This document shows, in pieces, positions 19,276-26,704 of a stretch of DNA of 64,000 nt. Origin of the DNA: Botrimarina colliarenosi (GTDB lineage: Bacteria > Planctomycetota > Planctomycetia > Pirellulales > Lacipirellulaceae); the NCBI RefSeq assembly GCF_007859955.1, contig NZ_SJPR01000001.1, positions 935,590 to 999,589 on the forward strand. Reading direction: 5' to 3'. Below the pieces are notes generated by a model. The model did not search any database. It was not told the origin of the DNA and saw only the letters and a list, made by a program, of their open reading frames with translations. The position numbers were made by a program, and so were the translations under genes. Position 1 is the first letter of the stretch. Every line of letters begins with the position of its first letter.

Positions 19276-19662
19276 TTTACCGCGGAGCTCGCAGAGGACG
19301 CGGAGAATTTAGCCGTAGAAGGTCGAGGAGCCGCCGCGGGGCGGGGCGTCGAAGTAGACCTTGGAGTTCTTGAGAAGCGGCCGAAAGTCATCCGGCGGAG
19401 TCGGCGTTTCCCGCCTCGGAGCGACTCTCCTCCAATCAAAAATAAAGTCCTCTGAGATCAATGCGGGCTTCAGCAATTCGCGAGTGAGGGGAAATGCCTC
19501 GTCGAGAAATCCTTCTCGGAACGACGCCTGCGTCTCATCCGGTTTGTGTGGCCCAATCTCATGGGCCGATCCCAACGAAGCAGCTCCGACCATTATCGAG
19601 ATGAGTAGCAACCTGAGCATTTCACCCTCCCTAGAAAGTTAAGTCCGCGTCTCCGCGGTGAA
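19276..19662. repeat. Diverged inverted repeats bracketing a small gene
   Basis: The left copy (19276-19307) contains accgcggag and gacgcggaga; the right copy (19644-19662) is tccgcgtctccgcggtgaa, its reverse complement with about 9 bases missing. They sit immediately outside the stop and just upstream of the start of the 103-residue gene between them. Similar CCGCGTCTCCGCGGTGA-like repeats are familiar as scattered intergenic elements in planctomycetes and cyanobacteria. Confidence 0.6.
19309..19620 (-). CDS. Small secreted protein of unknown function, inverted-repeat bounded
   Basis: The product has 103 residues with a signal peptide (MLRLLLISIMVGAASLGSAH). The mature part is charged and proline-rich (KPDETQASFREGF, FDWRRVAP). 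GGGAGG about 7 bases before the ATG is one of the better ribosome binding sites in the window, which supports a real gene. Its base composition is visibly lower in GC than the flanking kdsC and OstA-like genes, and inverted repeats bracket it, so it may be a late insertion into an LPS operon. No family was recognised. Confidence 0.6.
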   Translation of the reverse strand: MLRLLLISIMVGAASLGSAHEIGPHKPDETQASFREGFLDEAFPLTRELLKPALISEDFIFDWRRVAPRRETPTPPDDFRPLLKNSKVYFDAPPRGGSSTFYG

Positions 19663-19664
19663 GC

Positions 19665-20168
19665 TCATCCGTGTAACGAGCCGGTCGCGGCGTCCCATCG
19701 CCCTGATTCTTTCAATAACTTGTCAACGATCTCCCGCAGCGCCCCGCGACCGCCGGGCGCCAAAGTGACGTAGTCCGCGGCTGCCTTCAGGTCGGCCGCT
19801 GCGTCGGCCACGGCGGCGCCGAAGCCGACCGCTTCGACGGTCGCCAGGTCGGGCAGGTCGTCGCCGATGTAAGCGATTTGGTCGAGGGCGAGCCCTTCCT
19901 CATCGGCGATCTGGCGGACGATGGCGAGTTTCTCGGCGACGCCCTGGTGGACGATCGTGATCGCCAGCTCCGTCGCCCGCTTCTCAACGACGCGCGACGT
20001 CCGGCCGGTGACGATGCCGACCTTGCCGCCGGCGCGCTGCCACAGCTTGACGCCGAGGCCGTCGTGGACGTTGAAGGTCTTGGTCTCGCGGCCTTCTTCG
20101 TCGAACGTCATGCCGCCATCGGTCAGCACGCCATCGACGTCGGTCAGCAGCAGCTGGATTTCGGGCAT
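19665..20168 (-). CDS. kdsC: 3-deoxy-D-manno-octulosonate 8-phosphate phosphatase
   Basis: The product has 167 residues, the usual KdsC length. LLTDVDGVLTDG holds the HAD nucleophile Asp, IVTGRTS is motif II, and GDDLPDL is motif IV. It removes phosphate from KDO-8-P in the pathway to lipid A core. It lies 61 bases downstream of kdsD on the same strand. The presence of both genes argues for a KDO-containing outer membrane in this organism. Confidence 0.9.
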   Translation of the reverse strand: MPEIQLLLTDVDGVLTDGGMTFDEEGRETKTFNVHDGLGVKLWQRAGGKVGIVTGRTSRVVEKRATELAITIVHQGVAEKLAIVRQIADEEGLALDQIAYIGDDLPDLATVEAVGFGAAVADAAADLKAAADYVTLAPGGRGALREIVDKLLKESGRWDAATGSLHG

Positions 20169-20229
20169 GCGTTAAGTAACTAGAGCGTAGATTCAGTTGG
20201 CGAGCCGGCGACGCAAGTCGTCGGAGGAA

Positions 20230-21330
20230 TTACCCCGCCGCGTAAACATCCTCGCCCGGGAAGATCCGCACAGCCGGCTTCGGGGGCGCCTTCGGGACAA
20301 CCGTGGGGGCGTCACCCGCTTCGCGGGCGACGACGTCGGTCACGTCGACGAGGCCAATCGCCTTGCCGGCCGCGTCGATCACCGGCAGTTCGCTGAACTT
20401 GCGGTCTGCGAGGAGGGCGACCGCCTCGCTCATCCGCGCCCCGGATTGAATCGTCGTCGGTCGGCGGACCATGAACTCGCTGACGGGCCGGTCGAGCGAC
20501 TCCAGGTCGCGCTTCTCCAAGAGCCGGGCCAAATCGCTGTCGGTGAAGAGGCCTTCCAGCGAGCCGTCGTCGGCAATCAGCATGACGGCGCCGGTGCGCC
20601 GGCCCGGTTTGCCGGTGCCGACGAGCACCTCACGCACGGTTTGGGTCGCCTTGGCGACGCGGCACTCGGTGAGCGGGCGCATCTCGTCTTCAACGAGCGC
20701 CAACTTGCGGCCGAGCGAACCGCCGGGATGAAAGCGGGCGAAGTCCTCGGCGCGGAAGCCGCGGATCGAGCTCAGCACCAAAGCGATCGCGTCGCCGACG
20801 GCAAGCATCGCGGTGGTGCTGGTCGACGGCGCCAGGCCGAGCGAACACGCCTCGTCGAGTTGCCCGAGCGGCAGCACGACTCGGGCGGCGCGGCCGACGG
20901 TGCTTTGGGTGCTGGCGGTAATCGCGAGGATCGGCGCCCCGAACTCACGCAGGCTCGGCAAGAGCTGGGTGACCTCGGCGGTTTCGCCTGATTGCGAGAG
21001 CATCAACACGATGTCGCCGCGGCCGACACGGCCCAGGTCGCCGTGGAACGCCTCGGCAGGGTGGAGGAAGTGGCTTGGCTGGCCGGTCGAAGCGAGCGTC
21101 GCGGCGATCTTCTGGCCGATCAGCCCGGCCTTGCCCATGCCGGTGACGATCACCGACCCGTGGCACGACTCGAGCAGTTCGATCGCGGCGGCGAACTCGT
21201 CGCCCAGTTGCTGCGAGAGCTTCCAGAGGGCGATCGCCTCGAGACGCATGACCTCGCGCGCAGCGGCGATCCGTTGGGGTTTGGGGAGCGACGTGTCGTC
21301 GCTCGTTGGGTAACGCATCGTAGCGTTCAT
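20230..21330 (-). CDS. kdsD: Arabinose-5-phosphate isomerase (SIS plus two CBS domains)
   Basis: The product has 366 residues. The SIS domain (about 45-200) carries VTGMGKAGLIGQKIAATLASTG, LHPAEAFHGDLG and LSQSGETAEV. Two CBS domains follow (about 215-345). It makes D-arabinose 5-phosphate, the precursor of KDO. The C-terminal tail (PKAPPKPAVRIFPGED) is longer than in E. coli KdsD. ATG 21330 or the in-frame ATG 21318 could be the start. Position just before kdsC supports KdsD over GutQ. Confidence 0.9.
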   Translation of the reverse strand: MNATMRYPTSDDTSLPKPQRIAAAREVMRLEAIALWKLSQQLGDEFAAAIELLESCHGSVIVTGMGKAGLIGQKIAATLASTGQPSHFLHPAEAFHGDLGRVGRGDIVLMLSQSGETAEVTQLLPSLREFGAPILAITASTQSTVGRAARVVLPLGQLDEACSLGLAPSTSTTAMLAVGDAIALVLSSIRGFRAEDFARFHPGGSLGRKLALVEDEMRPLTECRVAKATQTVREVLVGTGKPGRRTGAVMLIADDGSLEGLFTDSDLARLLEKRDLESLDRPVSEFMVRRPTTIQSGARMSEAVALLADRKFSELPVIDAAGKAIGLVDVTDVVAREAGDAPTVVPKAPPKPAVRIFPGEDVYAAG

Positions 21331-21522
21331 GGCTTCGTCGTCCGTGACGGCGCCGGGGTGGGACGGCTAGGGGGAGGGGCGGGAGTGTAGAGGGCGCACC
21401 CCAAACCAACAACGCCGACCCCGAGGTCTGCTAGCAGCGAGCGAAGGCGAGCCGGCCACGTCAGTGGTCGGTGGGGGCGCTATAACACCGACGACAGACG
21501 TCGCCAGCTCGCCGGTCGTGCG

Positions 21523-22320
21523 TCAGGCGGCGACCCGTGCGGGTTCCGAGCCGTCCGAGATTGCTAGCAACGACGTTCTACGGCGCGAGTTGTCCCGCCA
21601 TACCAGGATGACGCCGATCAGGACTGGCGTCAGAAGCTGACTTGCGGCAACGGGGCTCGCCAACTGGCGAAGGCTTGCCGCGTCCATTGGGTCACAGAAG
21701 GGAACCGAGATGAGGTTCATCGCCAGCTCTGGCTTCGCCGGGTCGATGCGATAGCTATGACGAGGTAGCGAGTTTAGCAGGCCGATTCCCAGGCATGCCG
21801 TGAGGACGAGCATCCGGCTTTGGGTCGTCTGTAGCACGACACGACCATAGAACCATGCAACAACGGCGGGAACTAAGAACGAGAACACTCCTAGTGCGAG
21901 ACCCCAAGATAGACGTGTGTACTCGACAGGGCTCCAGATCTCTCCGGGGGCTCCGCCGGACCAAGTCCAGATTTTGCCAACGCCGAAAAGCACGAGCACC
22001 ACACCCGTCCATGCCGTTGCAAGGACGAGAGGCGGCAGAACGACGAAGCTCACTAGCGGCCAGCGGCCGAACCAGCTGCGCCGATGGTAGTCGCGGGCGA
22101 TCCGCTTGGCCAGCACACGTGTCTTGCCAAGCCGCTCGTCGGCCACCGCTTCCGGGTTGGCGGCGCCCGCTGCGCGGAGGTTTGCTAGCAGGTCGACGCG
22201 GTGGTCGTCGAGTTCTTCCGCCGTCCGTTTGGCGTAGTCGGCCGGCAGGCCACGGCGGATCAGTTCGGCGTAGAGCGTCGTTTCAACCGGCTTTTCTTTC
22301 ATGAACAGGAACGAGGGCAT
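21523..22320 (-). CDS. Membrane protein translationally coupled to a PadR regulator
   Basis: The product has 265 residues. An N-terminal soluble part (about 1-80) rich in Arg and Glu (YAELIRRGLPADYAKRTAEELDDH) is followed by about five hydrophobic segments. This layout is shared with membrane proteins that travel with PadR regulators (HAAS/DUF1700-like). AAGGAGG stands 7 bases before ATG 22320, inside the end of the PadR gene, giving a 38-base overlap and translational coupling. It probably responds to envelope stress or drugs as part of a two-gene module, but the substrate is unknown. Confidence 0.7.
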   Translation of the reverse strand: MPSFLFMKEKPVETTLYAELIRRGLPADYAKRTAEELDDHRVDLLANLRAAGAANPEAVADERLGKTRVLAKRIARDYHRRSWFGRWPLVSFVVLPPLVLATAWTGVVLVLFGVGKIWTWSGGAPGEIWSPVEYTRLSWGLALGVFSFLVPAVVAWFYGRVVLQTTQSRMLVLTACLGIGLLNSLPRHSYRIDPAKPELAMNLISVPFCDPMDAASLRQLASPVAASQLLTPVLIGVILVWRDNSRRRTSLLAISDGSEPARVAA

Positions 22321-22657
22321 GATCGCCTCCTTGCAGGATGCCTTGAATCGAAGCGGCGATCCGTCGCCACTCCGTCGCTGTTTCCGCCAGGCGCGACTTG
22401 CCCGGCGTCGTTACGCGATAAACCACGCGGCTACGGCCGCCGAAAGCGACCCGCTGCGATGCAAGCTGGCCCCGCTCCTCAAGCTTGTGCAGCAAGGGAT
22501 AGACGCACCCCTCGCCAAATCCGAGGACGCCCCCCGACTGCTCCTGGATCGCTTGTACGATCTCGTAGCCGTACATGGCGCGGCGGCTCAGTAGTTCGAG
22601 CACCACCAGCTCGGGGACGCCATTGAGGAAATCGGGATTGGTGCGTCGAGTGCTCAT
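22283..22657 (-). CDS. PadR-family transcriptional regulator
   Basis: The product has 124 residues from ATG 22657; the open frame reaches 22699 but that part lies in the putative operator. It carries the PadR winged helix: ELVVLELLSRRAMYGYEIVQ, then GCVYPLLHKLEERGQL and SRVVYRVTTPGKSRL. PadR proteins usually repress themselves and a neighbouring transport or membrane gene. The next gene overlaps it by 38 bases and encodes such a membrane protein. A 17-bp direct repeat lies 14 bases upstream of the start. Confidence 0.85.
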   Translation of the reverse strand: MSTRRTNPDFLNGVPELVVLELLSRRAMYGYEIVQAIQEQSGGVLGFGEGCVYPLLHKLEERGQLASQRVAFGGRSRVVYRVTTPGKSRLAETATEWRRIAASIQGILQGGDHALVPVHERKAG

Positions 22658-22670
22658 GCGGCGGACGCTA

Positions 22671-22718
22671 CCTATTGGTTCGAGGTAGGCCAATACCAAT
22701 ACCTATCGGTTTGATGTA
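22671..22718. promoter_or_regulatory. Direct repeat upstream of padR, probable operator
   Basis: cctattggttcgaggta (22671-22687) and cctatcggtttgatgta (22702-22718) match at 14 of 17 positions with a 31-bp period, close to three helical turns. An interrupted cc-aatac run lies between them. This is a plausible site for PadR autoregulation; binding is inferred, not seen. Confidence 0.45.
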
Positions 22719-22886
22719 TTTGGGCGCGAGAGCTGAAATCAGGATCAAGGAAGGAGAAAGGGCGGACATCGGCGGGCGCCGTGAGCAAACTGCCCACGGG
22801 TCAACTGCTGGCGTGCGGTTGGCTCACCTTCGACCTGCCATGCGGCGTGACGAATCACTGCGCGGTCGGAATTTCGGAGCGCGCAT

Positions 22887-22950
22887 AAAAAAAGCTCCCA
22901 GAAAAGCACACGTCCCAGGGGGGCAAAGGACGGGTAACTCTTCCGGGAGC
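22887..22950 (-). terminator. Strong intrinsic terminator, minus strand
   Basis: Read on the minus strand, GCTCCCGGAAGAG pairs with CTTTTCTGGGAGC over 13 positions (two G-U), with an inner CGTCC/GGACG stem, and is followed at once by seven T residues (22893-22887). It lies 325 bases past the aminopeptidase stop, so it ends either a long 3' tail of that mRNA or a separate small RNA. Confidence 0.75.
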
Positions 22951-23274
22951 GATTGGACGCGTTGGTCGGTCGGGCGAAGGGGGGAGAATCGCGTCGACCG
23001 ACGCGGCGTCAAGGGTTTGTACGCGAGCGGCGGCAGGCTTCCGTGCCTCGTCCGGCGCTGACGCGAGCACGCCTTTCTAGGGCGGGCCCTCCACGTGACT
23101 TGGTTGGGTTGGGTTTGCTAGCGGGTTGGCCGGCTGGTTCCTGACGGCCGGTGGGCGAACTCGCGTTCTCCCTCAGCCGTGTGGCGGGGAAGTTAGGCGG
23201 CTCGCCAAATCGCAGCAAGGCCGGTTTACGAGAAGTCGAAGATTTCTCGCGAAGTGCAGGCGCCGTCGCTCCGG

Positions 23275-24384
23275 TCAAAGCCCCTCGTTGAGTCCCTGCA
23301 GATCGTCCGGCACAAAGAAACCATCCTTCCGCACCAGCTCGCCGTCGAAGTACATCTCGCCGCCGCCGTAGTCGGCTCGCTGGATCAAGACGAGGTCCCA
23401 GTGGATGCGGCTGCGGTTGCCGTTGTCGGCCTCGTCGTAGGCGTTGCCGGGTGTGAGGTGGAACGAGCCCCCGATCTTCTCGTCGAACAGCGTGTCGAGC
23501 ATCGGGTGTCGCACGCGGTTGTTGGTTCCGATGGCCCACTCGCCGCAGTAGCGGGCGCCCTCGTCTGAATCGAGCAGCTGGTTGATCCGTTCGGTGTCGC
23601 TGCTGGTCGCCTCGACGATCTTCCCATCCTTGAACGTGAAGGTGATGTCGGTGAAGACAATCCCTTGGTAACGGCTCGGCGTGTTGAAGCGGATCACGCC
23701 GTTGATGCTGTCGCGAACCGGGGCGGTGAAGACCTCGCCGTCGGGGATGTTCCGCTCGCCGCTGCACGGGATGACCGGGATGTCCTTAATCGAGAACTCG
23801 AGGTCGGTCCCGGGCGCCGTGATCTTGATGCGGTCGGCGGCCTGCATCCGCGCCACGAGCGGTTTCTGGGCCTCGCCCATCGCGGCGTAGTCGGCGGTGC
23901 AGACGTCAAAGAAGAAGTCGGTGAACTCGTGCGTCGGCATGTCGGCCGCTTGGGCGAACGAGTCGGTCGGGTAGCGGAGGACGACCCACTTGGTCTTCGG
24001 CACGCGGTAGTCGTTGACGTGGCGGAGCCAGTGCTCTTGGTAGAGGTCCATCCGCTCGGCGGGGATCCCCTTCAGCGCGCTGGCGTTCGCCGCGCCCCGG
24101 ACGCCGATGTAGGCCTGCACTTTCTCCATCCGGGCGCGCTCGAGGCCGCCGGCGAGCTTCATCCCCTCCTCGGTAGCGTTGGCGTAGACGGCCCGCTGGA
24201 TGCGTTGGTTCTTGAGCTCCACCAGCGGCGTCGCGCCGCGCTTGGCGGCGCCCTCGACCAGCGCGACAACCAGGTCGGGCTCGGGTAGATCGATCGCCTC
24301 GATGAGGATCGTCTCCCCCTTCTTGAGCTCGCAGCTGTGATCGAGCAGGACGTTAGCGAGCGTATCGATACGGGGGTCGTGCAT
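23275..24384 (-). CDS. M29-family (thermophilic-type) metalloaminopeptidase
   Basis: The product has 369 residues, normal for family M29 (AmpS/AmpT). The C-terminal half holds the metal site pattern of the family: a Glu in CSGERNIPDGEVF, a Glu in GEWAIGTN, then His and Tyr in GGSFHLTPGNAYDEADNG and HxD in RIHWDLV. It is a cytoplasmic dimeric enzyme removing N-terminal residues from peptides. No signal peptide is present. Its start faces the acyl-CoA dehydrogenase gene divergently, 207 bases apart. Confidence 0.88.
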   Translation of the reverse strand: MHDPRIDTLANVLLDHSCELKKGETILIEAIDLPEPDLVVALVEGAAKRGATPLVELKNQRIQRAVYANATEEGMKLAGGLERARMEKVQAYIGVRGAANASALKGIPAERMDLYQEHWLRHVNDYRVPKTKWVVLRYPTDSFAQAADMPTHEFTDFFFDVCTADYAAMGEAQKPLVARMQAADRIKITAPGTDLEFSIKDIPVIPCSGERNIPDGEVFTAPVRDSINGVIRFNTPSRYQGIVFTDITFTFKDGKIVEATSSDTERINQLLDSDEGARYCGEWAIGTNNRVRHPMLDTLFDEKIGGSFHLTPGNAYDEADNGNRSRIHWDLVLIQRADYGGGEMYFDGELVRKDGFFVPDDLQGLNEGL

Positions 24385-24539
24385 GGTGGGGGACGCTAGG
24401 CTAAAGACCGAAGGGGGCCGGGTCGTGCTTGACCGTGGCGTCCGACGGACGGTGAATTGGCGAGTCGAATCCTAGTTATCGGACGCCCCCGGGGGTCTGA
24501 GAAGGGGCGGATCGCAGAACCTGGCCCCCCTCCGTGACG

Positions 24540-24552
24540 TACACTAGGTGTA
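24540..24552. promoter_or_regulatory. Short palindrome upstream of acyl-CoA dehydrogenase
   Basis: TACAC-TAG-GTGTA is a perfect 5-bp-arm palindrome 40 bases before the ATG of the acyl-CoA dehydrogenase gene. It could be an operator for a dimeric regulator (for instance a TetR-type fatty-acid regulator). It is short, so chance is possible. Confidence 0.25.
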
Positions 24553-24591
24553 TCGTCGCAGTCTCTTTTCATTTGTCGCGAGGAGGCGTTC

Positions 24592-26553
24592 ATGGCCGTC
24601 CCGGCCGAAACCCCGACGCTCGACGGTCCGCGGACCGAAGGGCCCGATGTCGATGAAACGTCCTTCGCCGAAACCGCCCTCAAGCTCGGCGGCAAAAGCG
24701 ACGACGAGGCCCGCCGCACCGGCGCGATCGACCGGGCCGACGACCAGGTCGAGGCGCTTTTCGCCCCCCGGTACCAGACGGTCAACAGCCCGGCTCACCG
24801 GGCGGTGTGGGAACGCCGCGTCCCGGCGGCGGAGTTTGTCGGCGCGCCCGCCGATGTCCCCGTCGACGTCCGGCGCGTGATGGACGCCTCGCTCGACGTG
24901 GTGCGACGCCACAAGCGGGCGGGCGACGTCTACGGCGACGATGGCCGTGTCCGCGAAGAGGTGCTCGACGAGCTCGGCGAGGCGGGCTATTGGGGCTTGC
25001 TCGTCGCGAAAGAGTTCGGCGGCGTCGGCGCCCCGTTCACCGCGGTCGCAAGGTTCCTTACCGAGATGGCGACGCTCGACGGCACCATCGCCGGCCTCGC
25101 GTCGATCCACGGCTGTATCGGCGCGGTCGATCCGGTAAAGACCTTTGGGACCGAAGAACAGAAACAGAATTGGTTGCCGCGTTTGGCGTCGGGCGAACGC
25201 CTCAGCGCATTCGCGCTCACCGAGCCGGCGGCCGGCAGCGACCTCACCGCGCTAAAAACGACAGCGGTGCTCGACGGTGACGAGTATGTCATCAACGGCG
25301 AGAAACTTTTCATCTCGAACGTGCGGCCCGGAAGGACGATCGGCCTGGTGTGCCTCGTCGAGGGAAAGCCGGCGGTGATGATCGTCGATCTGCCCGACGA
25401 AGAGAGCGAGCAGTTCCAGCTCAAGAAGTACGAGATCTACGCCCTGCGGCATCTCTATAACCGCGGCATTGTCTTCAAGGACTTCCGCGTCCCCAAGGGG
25501 AATCTCTTGAGGCCGCCTAAAGGGGACGGCCTCACCATCGCTTACCACGGCCTCAACTTGGGCCGCGTCTCGCTGTGCGCCAACGCGGCGGGGACGATGC
25601 GGCTGATGCTGGGATCGATGCTCCCGTGGGCCGACTACCGTGTCACCTACAGCGAGCCGATCGTCCGCCGCGAGCTGGTGCAGCGCCGCCTCGGCGAGAC
25701 GGCGGCCCTGATCGTCGGCGCCGACGCCCTGGTGACTTGGTGCGCGAATCTGCTCGACGCGGGCTACCGCGGCGAGATGGAATGCATCATCGCCAAGATC
25801 TTTGGCTCTGAGGCGCAGAAGCACGCGGCGATCGAGCTTTTCATGAAGACCCACGGCGGGCGCTCGTTCCTGGCCGGCCATCCGTTCGGCGACAACGTGC
25901 ACGACTACCTGGCCCCCTGTATCTATGAGGGCGAGGGTGAGATGCTCGGCATGGCGTTCTTCAAGTCGCTTGTGAAGGACCACGGCAAACGCTATTTCGA
26001 GCCCGTCGGCAAAGCGATGGCCGCCGCCGGCATCAAGAAGCCCAACCCGTTCAATCCGCGACACGCCCTGGTGCTCGCCGGCGTCGCGGGCCCTTATGTC
26101 CGCTGGCTGCTCGGGCGGAAGCTCGGTGGCCAAGGGATGGCGGAACTGCCACTCAACCTGCCGGCGCCGCTGCACTACCACGCCAAGTACGCCTGCTACC
26201 AGCTGCCGAAGATGGCGCTCGAGATCGACGCGGCGATGCAGAAGTTCCAGCTCAAGCTGGCCGACCGGCAGTGCAAGATGGCCGAGCTCAGCCAGCGGAC
26301 GCAGGACTTGATCACGATGCTGGTGACCTCGCTCTACGCGGGGCGACAGAAGGACCCGATCGTCCGCGAGGCGGCCGACATCCTCTGCCAACAGCTGCAC
26401 CGCAAACTGAACGGCCACCGCACGCCCGACCGTTACTACAAGCAAGTCACTGAACTAGGCCGCCGGATCGCGGCGGGCGAAGCGAACGGACCCGAGTCGC
26501 TCGGCCTGGCGGCGATCGAGCCGCCCCCGATTCTGGAGCGTTACGACGTCTGA
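24592..26553 (+). CDS. Acyl-CoA dehydrogenase family protein
   Basis: The product has 653 residues. GAGGAGG lies 5 bases before the ATG. The first 100 residues are an extra charged segment; the acyl-CoA dehydrogenase core starts about residue 105 ([20 protein letters not shown]), with [12 protein letters not shown] as the FAD/substrate signature, [17 protein letters not shown] and the C-terminal helical domain ([25 protein letters not shown]). About 150 extra C-terminal residues make it resemble VLCAD or FadE-like long-chain enzymes. It oxidises acyl-CoA in beta-oxidation. A perfect 32-bp palindrome follows the stop. Confidence 0.85.
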   Translation: MAVPAETPTLDGPRTEGPDVDETSFAETALKLGGKSDDEARRTGAIDRADDQVEALFAPRYQTVNSPAHRAVWERRVPAAEFVGAPADVPVDVRRVMDASLDVVRRHKRAGDVYGDDGRVREEVLDELGEAGYWGLLVAKEFGGVGAPFTAVARFLTEMATLDGTIAGLASIHGCIGAVDPVKTFGTEEQKQNWLPRLASGERLSAFALTEPAAGSDLTALKTTAVLDGDEYVINGEKLFISNVRPGRTIGLVCLVEGKPAVMIVDLPDEESEQFQLKKYEIYALRHLYNRGIVFKDFRVPKGNLLRPPKGDGLTIAYHGLNLGRVSLCANAAGTMRLMLGSMLPWADYRVTYSEPIVRRELVQRRLGETAALIVGADALVTWCANLLDAGYRGEMECIIAKIFGSEAQKHAAIELFMKTHGGRSFLAGHPFGDNVHDYLAPCIYEGEGEMLGMAFFKSLVKDHGKRYFEPVGKAMAAAGIKKPNPFNPRHALVLAGVAGPYVRWLLGRKLGGQGMAELPLNLPAPLHYHAKYACYQLPKMALEIDAAMQKFQLKLADRQCKMAELSQRTQDLITMLVTSLYAGRQKDPIVREAADILCQQLHRKLNGHRTPDRYYKQVTELGRRIAAGEANGPESLGLAAIEPPPILERYDV

Positions 26554-26574
26554 GGTTGAGGAGACCTATTCGAA

Positions 26575-26606
26575 TTGTTGGAGGGGTCTCGAGACCCCTC
26601 CAACAA
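26575..26606. terminator. Perfect 32-bp palindrome after acyl-CoA dehydrogenase
   Basis: Bases 26575-26590 are exactly reverse-complementary to 26591-26606 with a CTCGAG centre. In RNA this forms a long hairpin 22 bases past the stop. There is no T-run on the coding strand, so it may act as a processing or bidirectional stop signal, or be a protein-binding site. Confidence 0.6.
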
Positions 26607-26704
26607 CATCGACCCACTTCGCTCCAACACGGAACGTCTGCGCACAAGTCGCGTCTCCGCCATGTTAAAGTCGGCGTCGGTATGCCTCCCTCTTGGAACC
26701 GACA

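Larger units (their letters stand above)
22658..23274. other. 617-base gap with operator and terminator, no gene recognised
   Basis: The padR-side operator lies at 22671-22718 and a strong minus-strand terminator at 22887-22950. Between 22951 and 23274 no gene is supported, but a TTGACG box on the minus strand (23007-23012) followed 16 bases later by GATTCT could start a short RNA ending at the terminator. Open frames here have no ribosome binding sites or family features. Confidence 0.45.

Noticed and set aside
24430-24520. Possible tRNA near gtcgaatccta
   Set aside because: Only a T-loop-like string is present; no acceptor stem or anticodon arm could be drawn.
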